A stretch of 64,000 nt of DNA from Myxococcales bacterium (GTDB lineage: Bacteria > Myxococcota_A > Polyangia > Polyangiales > Ga0077539), in NCBI GenBank assembly GCA_016793325.1, contig JAEUKI010000003.1, positions 124,001 to 188,000 on the forward strand, written 5' to 3'. The position numbers were made by a program, and so were the translations under genes. The notes under the pieces are model-generated. The model worked only from the letters and a program-made list of their open reading frames with translations, searched no databases and was not told where the DNA came from. Within the stretch, counting starts at the first letter, position 1; each line of letters starts with the position of its first letter. Below, piece after piece: positions 18,549 through 27,032 of this stretch.

Positions 18549-19877
18549 TCACTCGGCCTTCTTCTTGATCGACGCGAGCTCGAAGGTCACCGACGCTTCG
18601 GACGCGTCGAAGTCGATGGGCAGCGTTTCGACCAGCGGAACCGCGGTCTCGAGGTCGAGCTCGAGCGAGATCGCGCTCGGCTCTTCGACGCGCTTCTCTT
18701 CGACGCGCGGCGGTGACGTCGTTCGACCCTGCAGCGGAATTCCGCTCAACGACAGGTCGAGGAAGATCTTCGAAGCGTCACCGCCCGGCGCCTCTTCGGG
18801 CTTCGCTGCGGGCGTCGCCGTGGGCTTCGCTGGCGCCACCGGCTTCGGCGCAGGGATCGCGTCCGTCGCGGGAGCGATCGCGCGCTCTTGCGCGGCGCGC
18901 TGACCGGCGGCGCTCTTCTTCCAGTACACGAGCGCGTTGCGCATCTCTTTGGCGAGCCGCGCGCGGTCGGTGCGCTCGGGCACCGTGCGGAGGACATCGG
19001 ACAGCGCGCGGGCAAATTCGCCGGCGGATTTGAAGCGCGTCTCGACGTCGGGGTCGAGGGCGCGGTCGACCGCAGCGCTGAGCGCCGCGGGGAGATCTGG
19101 CCTGTGCGACGCGATCGAGGCCGGGCGCTTGTTCTGCATGAGCGCCGTGATGACCTCGCCTTCGCCCTGAAACAGCCGCTTGCACGAGAGAAGCTCCCAG
19201 AGGAGCACGCCCGTCGAGTACACGTCGGTCTGTCCGGACGCGGGCTTTCCGCGGAGGATCTCGGGGGCCATGTACGCGAGCTTGCCCTTCACGATCCCTG
19301 CAGGAGTCATGCTGCTGATCGAGCTGTGCATCGCGCGCGCGAGGCCGAAGTCCGCGAGCTTCGTGACGCCGCGCACCGAGAGCAGGACGTTCGACGGAGA
19401 GACGTCGCGGTGGATGATCGGCGCGTTCTGCTCGGTGCCGTCTTCGAGCGTGATCGAGTTTTCGTGCGCGGCCTCGAGGCCCTTCAGCACTTCGATCCCG
19501 ATCGCCGTCGCGAGCGCGGCCGAGGGCTTCTGCCCGTACTCGTTGAGCAGTTGAATCAGATCGCGCGCAGTCAGCCCTTCGACCCACTCGAGCACGAGGA
19601 ACAGCCCCGCGTTGTCCTCGCCGAAATCGTAGACGTGAACGATGTTCGGGTGATCGAGCGTCGCCGTGAGCTTCGCTTCCTGAACGAACATCTGTCGGTG
19701 CTCCTTCGAGACCGACAGGTGCTTCAAGATTCGCTTCACCGCGACGGTGCGTCGGAAGCCTTCGATTCCCTCGAGCTCTGCGCGCCACACCTCGGCCATC
19801 CCGCCAGCGCCGGCGAGCTCGATGAGCCGATATCGCCCGCCGATGACATCGCCGGGCCTCGAAACGGCATGGTGCAT
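18549..19877 (-). CDS. Eukaryote-like serine/threonine protein kinase
   Basis: A 442-residue soluble kinase. I start it at the ATG 19875-19877; an ATG 39 bases upstream is possible but adds no recognisable sequence. The catalytic elements are complete: Gly loop LAGAGGMAEV (residues 21-30), ATP Lys 48 in VAVKR, HRDVSPSN (156-163) with a Ser in place of the usual Lys after HRD-V, DFG (176-178) and APE. The C-terminal 140 residues are Ala/Pro-rich and disordered, with no transmembrane helix and no sensor domain. The HRDVSPSN form is common in myxobacterial kinases. A PP2C phosphatase lies 3 kb away and could oppose it. Confidence 0.95.
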   Translation of the reverse strand: MHHAVSRPGDVIGGRYRLIELAGAGGMAEVWRAELEGIEGFRRTVAVKRILKHLSVSKEHRQMFVQEAKLTATLDHPNIVHVYDFGEDNAGLFLVLEWVEGLTARDLIQLLNEYGQKPSAALATAIGIEVLKGLEAAHENSITLEDGTEQNAPIIHRDVSPSNVLLSVRGVTKLADFGLARAMHSSISSMTPAGIVKGKLAYMAPEILRGKPASGQTDVYSTGVLLWELLSCKRLFQGEGEVITALMQNKRPASIASHRPDLPAALSAAVDRALDPDVETRFKSAGEFARALSDVLRTVPERTDRARLAKEMRNALVYWKKSAAGQRAAQERAIAPATDAIPAPKPVAPAKPTATPAAKPEEAPGGDASKIFLDLSLSGIPLQGRTTSPPRVEEKRVEEPSAISLELDLETAVPLVETLPIDFDASEASVTFELASIKKKAE

Positions 19878-19953
19878 GACGCAGGAGGATATTCTATCGA
19901 CGGCGGGCCGCGCCAATTCGGAGACTTCGTGGCATGGTGTCCCGAGCCCTGCG

Positions 19954-20844
19954 ATGCGTGTCCGTATCCTCGCCTCCGGCAGCGGAGGAAATCTCTCGCT
20001 CTACGAGCACGACGGATTCGCCCTCTTGGTCGACGCAGGGGTCGACCCAGGGGGACTCGCGTCGAGGCTCCGATCGGTGGGCGCGGACTACACGCGCCCA
20101 GACGCGCTCGTAGTGACCCACGGTCATGCGGATCATTGCGCGCACGCGCGCGCCTACGCCGAGGGGGCGGGCATCCCGACGTACATGACCGACGCAACCA
20201 TGCGCGTGGTGCGACCGGCCAGCGCGAGGCACGTGTTTCGGTACAGCGCGAAGGAGCCGTTTCGCGTGGGGCCGTTCGAAGTGCGCCCGTGCGCGGTTCC
20301 GCACGACGTTCCGCAGGTGGCGCTGCGCATCGAGAGCGACGACGGGTGCGCTGCGCTCATCGCGACCGACCTCGGCGAAGTGCCCGCGGAGCTTCGCGCG
20401 CTGCTCGCTGGGGTGCAGCTCGCGATGATCGAGAGCAACCACGACAAGCACCTGCTCGAGATCGGTCCCTACCCTCGGTTTCTCAAGCGACGGGTGGGCG
20501 GCCCGCGCGGGCACCTCAACAACGATCAGTGCGCCGAGCTCCTTCGCAACTTGCCAGCGTCGGTCGAGACCGTCGTGCTCATGCACCTGTCCGAGAAGAA
20601 CAACCGCCCCGAGGTCGCGCTCGACTGCGCCGCCGAAGCGCTCAGCGATCGATCGACCACGCTGCTCGCCGCCAAGCAGTACGACAGGCAGCTGTTCGAC
20701 CTCGTTCCTCGCGGACGAGAGGGCGCGACGCTCGCCGCGCCCGACGTCGCGCGCGTCGAGGCCATCGCGAGGGCGATCGCGGCGCCCTCCAAGCGCCGCG
20801 CGATCGAGCCCCCGAATCCCGCGCAGCTCGCGTTGAAGCTCTGA
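19954..20844 (+). CDS. WalJ/YycJ-like metallo-beta-lactamase-fold hydrolase
   Basis: A 296-residue enzyme starting at ATG 19954, divergent from the kinase with a 76-base spacer. It begins RILASGSGGNLSLYEHDG, the opening typical of the YycJ/WalJ group, followed by the zinc motif THGHADH, a Asp in ATDLGEV, and ESNHDKHLL and HLNNDQCAELL. Relatives are 5'-3' exonucleases or regulators of cell-wall stress signalling in Firmicutes; in this lineage the role is unknown. The C-terminal extension of about 45 residues is not part of the usual fold. Confidence 0.88.
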   Translation: MRVRILASGSGGNLSLYEHDGFALLVDAGVDPGGLASRLRSVGADYTRPDALVVTHGHADHCAHARAYAEGAGIPTYMTDATMRVVRPASARHVFRYSAKEPFRVGPFEVRPCAVPHDVPQVALRIESDDGCAALIATDLGEVPAELRALLAGVQLAMIESNHDKHLLEIGPYPRFLKRRVGGPRGHLNNDQCAELLRNLPASVETVVLMHLSEKNNRPEVALDCAAEALSDRSTTLLAAKQYDRQLFDLVPRGREGATLAAPDVARVEAIARAIAAPSKRRAIEPPNPAQLALKL

Positions 20845-20854
20845 GCGCGTCCGT

Positions 20855-22681
20855 TCAGCCGAACGCGCGCTCGTCGAGCTGCATCGCGTCGAGCGAGCTG
20901 CCTTCGACGATCTTGCGCGAGCTCGCGAGCATCGGGAGCACTTCGCCGCAGAAGAACCGCGCGCTCGCGACCTTCCCGTCGTAGAAGTGCTTGTCGTCCT
21001 CGTGCGCCGTCGCGCGCTTCTCGAGCGCGAGCGCCGCGTGACGCACGAGCAGCCAGCCGAGCACGGTCTCGCTCAGCGCGGCGAGGACGCGGTTTCCGTG
21101 AAGGCCCACGTGGTAGAGCGACTCGCCCATCTTGCCGAGCAGCGCGCCGAGCATCGCTTGCACGTTGCCGAGCGCCTTCGCGAGGGACGCTCGCTCGTTG
21201 GCGAGCGCGTCGCCGCCCTCGTTTGTCGCGAGGGTCTTCTGGATCTGCTCGACGAGCACGTTGAGCGTCGCGCCGTTGTCCCGCGCGATCTTTCGAAACA
21301 GAAGGTCGAGCGCTTGAATATGGGTGGTGCCCTCGTACAGGGTGTCGATCTTCTGATCGCGCACGTACTGCTCGATCGGGTAGTCCATCGTGTAGCCGCT
21401 GCCGCCGAAGCACTGCAGCGAGACGGACAGGAGCTCGTAGCACTTCTCCGAGCAGTAGCCCTTCACCATGGGGAGCAAGAGGTCGTTGAGCCGCTCGAGG
21501 GTCTTGGCGCTCGCGGCGTGGTGGCCGCCTTCGAGCTCGACTTTGTCCTGGATATTTCCAGTGAACGAGATCAGCGCGCGCATGCCTTCGGCGAAGCTCT
21601 TCTGCAAGAGCAGCATGCGACGGACGTCGGGGTGCTGGATGATCCGGACGCGAGGCGAGGTCTTCTCCATGATCTGGAGCAGGTCGCCGCCCTGGACGCG
21701 GTCCTTCGTGTATGCGAGCGCGTTGAGGTACGCCGTCGAGAGCGTGGCCATGGACTTGATGCCGACGCTCATGCGCGCGTGCTCGATCACGCGAAACATC
21801 TGGCGGATCCCGTCGTGCACTTCGCCGACGAGCAGCCCGCGCGCCGGGTGCTTCTCGCCGAAGGTCATCTCGCACGTCGCCGAGGCCTTGATGCCCATCT
21901 TCTTCTCGACGTTCGTACAGTAGACGCCGTTGCGCTCGCCGAGCGAGCCGTCCTCGTTGACCCAGAACTTGGGCACGATGAACATCGAGAGGCCCTTGGT
22001 GCCGGGGCCCGCGCCTTCGGGCCGCGCGAGCACGAGGTGCACGATGTTCTCGACGCTGTCGAAATCGCCGTTGGTGATGAAGCGCTTGACGCCTTCGATC
22101 TCCCACACGTCGCCGCTGATGTGCTTGGCCTTCGTGCGCCCTGCGCCGACGTCGGAGCCCGCGTCCGGCTCGGTGAGGACCATCGTCCCGCCCCAGCGCT
22201 TCTCGAGCATCTGCGGGAGGTATCGCGCTTTTTGCGAAGGCGTCCCGAGCTCGAAGATCACGCGCGAGAGAAACGCGCCGAACAGATAGAACTGCAGGTT
22301 CGCGTTGGCTCCCGCGCCAAACTCGAACGCGGCCCACGCGACGGACGGCGGCGCGCCCGTGCCGCCCATGTTCGAGGGAATTCCCAGGAGATTCCACCCC
22401 TGGTCGTACCACTGGTGGTAGGCCGCGGTGAGCGCCTCGGGCAAGGTCACGTTGCCCGTCGCCGCGTCGAACTTCAGCCCGTCGCGGTCGGACGACGCGT
22501 AGCTCTTGGCGAGCTCGTTGCGGCAGAACACTTCATACGCGCGGAGCGTCTCGCGCGCGGTCGCTTCGTCCATGTCCGCGTACGGGCCGCGGCCGAGGAC
22601 GTCCTTTTGAATCTCGAGAAACTCGAACAGGTTGAACTCGACGTCTCTCAGGTTCGATCGGTAGTGCAGTTCGCTGGCCAT
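20855..22681 (-). CDS. Long acyl-CoA dehydrogenase (DmdC-like family)
   Basis: A 608-residue flavoenzyme, about 200 residues longer than short acyl-CoA dehydrogenases, as in the DmdC/FadE-like branch. The substrate and FAD segments are MVLTEPDAGSDVGAG and FITNGD, and a GGSGY loop (QCFGGSGYTMDYPIEQ) is followed by the catalytic Glu in LYEGTTHIQA. A C-terminal acyl-CoA dehydrogenase extension domain ends the protein. It forms a C2-C3 double bond in acyl-CoA with electrons going to ETF. The start is the ATG 22679-22681. A 14-base palindrome about 55 bases upstream suggests control by a fatty-acid-type TetR regulator. Confidence 0.93.
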   Translation of the reverse strand: MASELHYRSNLRDVEFNLFEFLEIQKDVLGRGPYADMDEATARETLRAYEVFCRNELAKSYASSDRDGLKFDAATGNVTLPEALTAAYHQWYDQGWNLLGIPSNMGGTGAPPSVAWAAFEFGAGANANLQFYLFGAFLSRVIFELGTPSQKARYLPQMLEKRWGGTMVLTEPDAGSDVGAGRTKAKHISGDVWEIEGVKRFITNGDFDSVENIVHLVLARPEGAGPGTKGLSMFIVPKFWVNEDGSLGERNGVYCTNVEKKMGIKASATCEMTFGEKHPARGLLVGEVHDGIRQMFRVIEHARMSVGIKSMATLSTAYLNALAYTKDRVQGGDLLQIMEKTSPRVRIIQHPDVRRMLLLQKSFAEGMRALISFTGNIQDKVELEGGHHAASAKTLERLNDLLLPMVKGYCSEKCYELLSVSLQCFGGSGYTMDYPIEQYVRDQKIDTLYEGTTHIQALDLLFRKIARDNGATLNVLVEQIQKTLATNEGGDALANERASLAKALGNVQAMLGALLGKMGESLYHVGLHGNRVLAALSETVLGWLLVRHAALALEKRATAHEDDKHFYDGKVASARFFCGEVLPMLASSRKIVEGSSLDAMQLDERAFG

Positions 22682-22733
22682 GGTCTTTCGGGCCGTGAGC
22701 CTACGGGCATTCGCCACCGCTGGCCAGCCAGAC

Positions 22734-22747
22734 TGAATGGCCATTCA
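22734..22747. promoter_or_regulatory. FadR-like palindromic operator upstream of acyl-CoA dehydrogenase
   Basis: TGAATGGCCATTCA is a perfect 14-base palindrome 52 bases upstream of the dehydrogenase start and about 100 bases before the PP2C start on the other strand. It closely resembles sites bound by TetR-type fatty-acid regulators (TGAATGxxxCATTCA type), for which acyl-CoA is the usual effector. That regulator is not encoded here. Confidence 0.6.
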
Positions 22748-22848
22748 TTCTCGCGGCGCGTTTCTGCGTGCGCGGCGCCACGGTGGTTCGATGTCCGCTC
22801 CCACTGGGGCAGCGAGGCTGCTATACGAACAAATCGAGAGCGCTCCCC

Positions 22849-23487
22849 ATGCCGATCGCCCCTCGATTTCGCGTCGCGACCGCCACCGCGGCGGCGCGCG
22901 TTCGATGCGACGACCACGTCGCCGTCGCGCGCCGTGAAGACGGCGTCGTCCTCGCGCTCGCCGACGGCGCGGGCAACGACGAGCGCGGCGGAGCGTTGGC
23001 CCGCTGGATCGTCGACGAGCTCGTGGCGCGAGCCACCGCGGCGAAGAACCTCCCGTCCGCCGACACGCTCGCCAAATGGTGCGAAGAGCTCGACGTCGAG
23101 TGGTTCGGTCGCGAAGCCGCCGGCGAGAGCACCGTGGTCGTCGCGAGCGTCGATGGAGCGCGCGTCTGGGGCGCGAGCGCCGGAGACTCTGGCGCGTGGC
23201 TCGTCCACTCGGGCAGCTACGTCGAGCTCACAGGCGAGCAGCGACGCAGGCCGCTCGTGGGGCAGGGAAGGGCGACCGTGATGGCGTTCGGGCCCGTGCA
23301 GTTTCAGGGCGTTCTCATGCTCGCGACGGACGGGCTGCTCAAGTACGCGCCCGAGCAGAAGATCCAACACCTCGCGACGGACGCCAACGTCAGCGTGGCC
23401 GCGGCGAAGCTCGTCGACGTGGCTCGCACCGCGTCGGGCGGATTGCACGACGACGTCGCCGTGATCGTGTGCCGACGCGCGGATTGA
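22849..23487 (+). CDS. PP2C-family Ser/Thr protein phosphatase
   Basis: A 212-residue phosphatase beginning at ATG 22849. Family motifs in order are LADGAGNDERGG (metal Asp, residues about 36-47), WGASAGDSGAWLVH, VLMLATDGLLKY and GGLHDDVAVIVC. They form the di-metal site, with Asp in DGAGN, DG and DD. It is shorter than most PP2C (about 240 residues) because several loops are trimmed, but all catalytic Asp residues seem present. It is cytosolic, with no signal or membrane segment, and is a natural antagonist of the Ser/Thr kinases of this organism. An in-frame GTG upstream at 22768 is possible. Confidence 0.93.
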   Translation: MPIAPRFRVATATAAARVRCDDHVAVARREDGVVLALADGAGNDERGGALARWIVDELVARATAAKNLPSADTLAKWCEELDVEWFGREAAGESTVVVASVDGARVWGASAGDSGAWLVHSGSYVELTGEQRRRPLVGQGRATVMAFGPVQFQGVLMLATDGLLKYAPEQKIQHLATDANVSVAAAKLVDVARTASGGLHDDVAVIVCRRAD

Positions 23488-23493
23488 CGCCCG

Positions 23494-24657
23494 TCACGCA
23501 GAGCGCAACGCCGCCGGCATCGAGAAGTCCGCGGGCGTACCGCGGAGGCCTTGCTCGACGACGAACTGCCAGTAGCGCGCGCCGGCGTCCGCGGTGCCGA
23601 TGGGCAGGGCGCCGAGGCCGCGCGCGAGGAGCTTCGCGCCCGTTCGCACGCGCTTGAGCAGCGGGAGCGCGCGCTCGATCCCCGTGCGGGGCATCCCGAG
23701 CGCGTCGGCCATCTCGTCGCCGATGAAGTACCGCGAGAGCGCGTAGCTCACGGGGACCATGCGCTCGGCGCGCGCGCGTTCGATGTCGTTTCGCGCGCTC
23801 TTTCGCCCCGATTCGAGCAGCGCCTTCGCGAGCCTCCGCGAGTCCTCGTCGGGCCCGTCTTGCGTCGCCGCGAGCAGCTCCCACAGGTCCTTGGCCTCGC
23901 GCTCGGTCGCCCACAAGAGATCTTCGTCGACGCCGAGCAAGTAGCTCGCGTAGCGCCAGAGGTGCAAGAGGTCTTCGCGCTCTTCGCCCTCGATCCCGAA
24001 GCCGAGCTTGTCGAGCCCGTCCAGCACGACCCACGAAAACAAGAGACCTGTCCCTGCGCTGTCCGCTTGATTAATGGGGGTGCCCCACGCCTCGCGCTTC
24101 CACTTGGGCGACGCGAGCGCCATCGCGCGCACCGAGGCGTGCATCAGGCGCACCTTCACGGTGGCGATCCACCCGTCGCGCCCGGGTCGAAGCGCGTCGC
24201 GCTGCGAGACGAGCTGCACGTAGCGGCTCGTCTCGGCGAGCCTTCGCGGCGTCTCTTCTTCGAGTCGGCCCGAGAGGACGAGGGGCTTGTTTCCCGCGGG
24301 AGAGCAGTAGCTCGCGGTGAGCGCGTAGGTCCCGAGCACCAAGCCCCCCAAGATCCCCGAGCGCAAGAACGCGCTTCCGCCGCGGTTGATCCGGTCGAAA
24401 TCCACCCAGAACGGCAGTCGCACGCACGCTCGAACCAGCGCGCGAAGCTCGTCGACCACCGGGCCTTCGCCGCCGCGCAGCGCGCGGTCGACCATGGCCG
24501 TTCGCTCGTGGTGCGCGAGCGGACGCATCACCGCGACCGCCGCGTCCGCGAGGGGATCTCCGTCGAACAAGCGCGGCCCGAGGCGCTCGGCGCGCTCGCC
24601 GAAGCGGGCGCGGACGGCGGGGCTGAGCACGAAGCGCGAGGGGCTCGTCGAAGACAT
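23494..24657 (-). CDS. MpaB-family oxygenase (DUF2236, latex-clearing protein-like)
   Basis: A 387-residue protein assigned from the DUF2236 / Lcp pattern: DFDRINRGGSAFLRSG near residue 85, then INQADSAGTGLLFSW and LWRYASYLLGVDEDLLW. These segments line the heme b pocket in rubber oxygenase Lcp and MpaB proteins. The reaction in most family members is unknown. I prefer the ATG at 24655-24657, which gives MSSTSPSRFVLS; an in-frame ATG at 24742-24744 would add 29 residues of weak character. No signal peptide is seen in either form. The stop lies 6 bases from the end of the PP2C gene. Confidence 0.82.
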   Translation of the reverse strand: MSSTSPSRFVLSPAVRARFGERAERLGPRLFDGDPLADAAVAVMRPLAHHERTAMVDRALRGGEGPVVDELRALVRACVRLPFWVDFDRINRGGSAFLRSGILGGLVLGTYALTASYCSPAGNKPLVLSGRLEEETPRRLAETSRYVQLVSQRDALRPGRDGWIATVKVRLMHASVRAMALASPKWKREAWGTPINQADSAGTGLLFSWVVLDGLDKLGFGIEGEEREDLLHLWRYASYLLGVDEDLLWATEREAKDLWELLAATQDGPDEDSRRLAKALLESGRKSARNDIERARAERMVPVSYALSRYFIGDEMADALGMPRTGIERALPLLKRVRTGAKLLARGLGALPIGTADAGARYWQFVVEQGLRGTPADFSMPAALRSA

Positions 24658-24825
24658 CCGTGGGTTCTTTTCAGCGGCGCCCGAGGGGTGTGAGTCGTCC
24701 GCGAAGCGCGTCGATGTGCGCGGACTGAGTGCTCGATCGGTCATGGCTTCGATAGGGTTTCGATGCGTAACGATCCAGCCCGTCGCGAACTTTGCCCGCG
24801 GTGAACCGCGCGCTCGCGCCGCGCG

Positions 24826-25551
24826 TCAACGCTGACGTGTCGCGACGACGCGCACATATCGATCGAACGGCGGCGCGAACACCCCGCGGTCGACGCGCAC
24901 GGTGAAGCCCTCGTGTTCGAGCAGCGCCCTCGCGCGCGGGACCATGAAGGTCAGGTAGTACATGACAAAGGGAGGCTTCCACAGCGCGTTGCGCACGCGC
25001 ATGACCGCGTTGAATCCGTGTGTCACCCAGAAGCCGAGCTCGCGAGGCGAGGGACCCTCGTCGGCGGTGACGAACACGAAGCGACCGCCCACGACGAGCG
25101 CGTCGCGCACGGCGCGAACGAAGCGGGGCTCGTCGGCCTCCAAGATGTGCCCGAACGCGCCGAAGCACGTCGCGAGCTCGTGCTGTCCCCACGAGGCGTC
25201 GTACGCGAGGACGTCTCCCTGGACGAGCGAGACGGACGCGCGGCCCGGCGCGCGCTCGGAAGCGACGCGCGCGCGATCGAGCATTCCCTTGGACAAATCC
25301 ACGCCGACGATCGACTCGCGCGCGAGGGCGCGGAGCCGCTCGAGGCCCGCGCCCGTTCCGCAGCAGAGGTCGATGGCGGATCGGACGCCGCCTGCGGAGA
25401 CCTCTCCTTCGAACACGCGATCGAGGATCGCGTCTGGCGTTCGAAACGGCGTGTAGTCGAACTTCTCTGCGAGCAGGTCGTACCCGCGCTCGACGGACAC
25501 GAGCGCTTGGTGCGTCAGCTCGAAGAACGTCGGCCCATTCTTGTGAAACAT
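24826..25551 (-). CDS. SAM-dependent class I methyltransferase
   Basis: A 241-residue methyltransferase. Motif I is SAIDLCCGTGAGLERL (near residue 60), motif II is VGVDLSKGMLDRAR, and a post-motif segment is LVQGDVLAYD. It begins MFHKNGPTFFELTHQALVS at the ATG 25549-25551, though the frame is open much further upstream by chance. The substrate is not indicated. It follows the small secreted-protein gene by 11 bases and may be the last gene of the SPFH operon. Confidence 0.9.
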   Translation of the reverse strand: MFHKNGPTFFELTHQALVSVERGYDLLAEKFDYTPFRTPDAILDRVFEGEVSAGGVRSAIDLCCGTGAGLERLRALARESIVGVDLSKGMLDRARVASERAPGRASVSLVQGDVLAYDASWGQHELATCFGAFGHILEADEPRFVRAVRDALVVGGRFVFVTADEGPSPRELGFWVTHGFNAVMRVRNALWKPPFVMYYLTFMVPRARALLEHEGFTVRVDRGVFAPPFDRYVRVVATRQR

Positions 25552-25562
25552 GCTCGAACCCT

Positions 25563-26060
25563 TCACAGCCGAACGTCGTAGATCTTCCACGTCCCGTTGG
25601 AGAGCCGGACGACGCGATCGATGCGAAAGCGACGCGTCGCCGTGCCCACGCGGTACTCGATCACCGGGCCGTTCGCGCACTGCGAGCCGCGCGCGCCGAA
25701 GCGGCCGCAGCGCTCGAGGCGAATCGTGCGGTTGACGGCGAAGGCTCCATCGACGCTCACGAACGTGCCGCCCTCGAACGTGCGGCGCAGCTCGCGCGTG
25801 TCGCGCTCGATCGCGCGCTGGTGGCGCTCGATGAACATCGCGGTCCCTGGCTGATAGAGCGTGACGAACTCCGCGCGCGTCGGGAGCACAGCCGTGATCT
25901 TCGGGACGTCTCCGTCGCGAATGCCCTCGAAGAGCGAGCGGAGCGCGTCGGTGAGCGCCGTCACGTCGCGCTGCGCGAGTCGATAGTCTTGCGCGAACGC
26001 CGCGGGCGCAGCGGTGAGCGTCGCGAGGGCGACGAGCGAAGCGAGAGCTCGGGGAGCCAC
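25563..26060 (-). CDS. Small secreted protein of unknown function
   Basis: A 165-residue protein starting at GTG 26058-26060, with a clean signal peptide ending AAPAAFAQ (cleavage near residue 23). The mature part is a single alpha+beta domain with two Cys (RCGRFGARGSQCANG) that may form a disulfide, and ends in WKIYDVRL, reminiscent of NTF2-like or SnoaL-type folds. The gene is 24 bases downstream of the NAD-kinase-like gene on the same strand and 11 bases before the methyltransferase gene, so co-transcription is likely. Confidence 0.82.
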   Translation of the reverse strand: MAPRALASLVALATLTAAPAAFAQDYRLAQRDVTALTDALRSLFEGIRDGDVPKITAVLPTRAEFVTLYQPGTAMFIERHQRAIERDTRELRRTFEGGTFVSVDGAFAVNRTIRLERCGRFGARGSQCANGPVIEYRVGTATRRFRIDRVVRLSNGTWKIYDVRL

Positions 26061-26084
26061 GGACGATAGATAGCACGCGGGCGG

Positions 26085-27032
26085 TCAGCGCTCGCCGGTC
26101 ACGAGCTGCGCGCGCTGTTCGGCGGCGCGGATCGAGACGATCGTTCCCGCGTCGAACGGGATCCAGTCGGACTCTACGCCGTCCGAGAAGATCTGGCCGC
26201 CCGAAGGCATCTGCGACTCGATGCTGAGCGCGCGCCCGTCGGCGATCGAGCCGAGCACGCACTGCGCGCCGGTCGTCTTGGACACGTACGGCTCGCGAAC
26301 GACAAAGTAGAGCTGCCGATCTTCCCAGCGAATCACGGGCCTTCGCATCGCAGGAGCCCCGAGCGAGCGGGCGATCCCGTCGACCATGGACCACACGGAC
26401 GAGAGCCACCCGGTGCTGCCTGCGCCGGTCGAGACGAGGACGCCCGAGCTCGATTGGTCCTCGCGCTTTCCCTCGAAGTGCAGCCGATAGCGCGCGCTCA
26501 CGTGCGACCGCGCGCCGATGAACAAATCGTTGAACGCGAGGAGCGTCTGCCCGAGGCTCGTCGACGCCCGAGCGAGCGTGACTTCTCGGACCTTCGCTCG
26601 GCCCGCGAGCACGCTGCGCACCGTCGCCGCACACTGGTCCGATCGCGTCGAGAGCAGAATTCCTGCGGAAAACTCAGGGTCTGGATCGACCGCGACGATC
26701 GGCTGAGCGCCCACATACTTCGCCGTGTTGGCGACGATCCCGTCGGGCCCGAGGGTCACGACGACGTCGTCCTTCGAGAAGAAGTACGTCGGGAGCAGCG
26801 ATCGATCGATCCACTGCTGCTTCATCGCGAGCGCGTCGACTTCGCTTCGAACGCGGTCGTACGACCGTCGGTAGCGATCGTGCTCGCGTTGGTATGCGTC
26901 GAAGTCGTCGCCGCTGCGCTGAAGATAGAACTTCGCCTGACCGATCGTGTTGAACCGCTCGACGAGCTCTTCGAGCCGGGTCTTCTTCGTCACGACGACG
27001 ACCTTGTCGAACGAGGGCACGCGAGCGCTCAC
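26085..27032 (-). CDS. Divergent NAD-kinase-like protein coupled to SPFH protein
   Basis: A 315-residue protein related to the NAD kinase / diacylglycerol kinase fold. VVVTLGPDG (residues 90-98) stands where NAD kinases have GGDG, FNDLFIG (168-173) where they have NE, and VSTGAGSTGWLSS (200-212) where they have TPTGSTAY. The Asp of the GGDG motif is kept but two Gly are changed, so activity is uncertain; it may phosphorylate a different substrate. The start is a GTG overlapping the SPFH stop (GTGA at 27029-27032), so both are made together. Residues 60-90 appear to be an insertion relative to short NAD kinases. Confidence 0.75.
   Translation of the reverse strand: MSARVPSFDKVVVVTKKTRLEELVERFNTIGQAKFYLQRSGDDFDAYQREHDRYRRSYDRVRSEVDALAMKQQWIDRSLLPTYFFSKDDVVVTLGPDGIVANTAKYVGAQPIVAVDPDPEFSAGILLSTRSDQCAATVRSVLAGRAKVREVTLARASTSLGQTLLAFNDLFIGARSHVSARYRLHFEGKREDQSSSGVLVSTGAGSTGWLSSVWSMVDGIARSLGAPAMRRPVIRWEDRQLYFVVREPYVSKTTGAQCVLGSIADGRALSIESQMPSGGQIFSDGVESDWIPFDAGTIVSIRAAEQRAQLVTGER

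Noticed and set aside
25552..26634. A frame extending the methyltransferase by over 350 codons upstream
   Set aside because: It runs through the secreted-protein gene and part of the NAD-kinase-like gene in another frame; the methyltransferase fold begins at the ATG 25549-25551.
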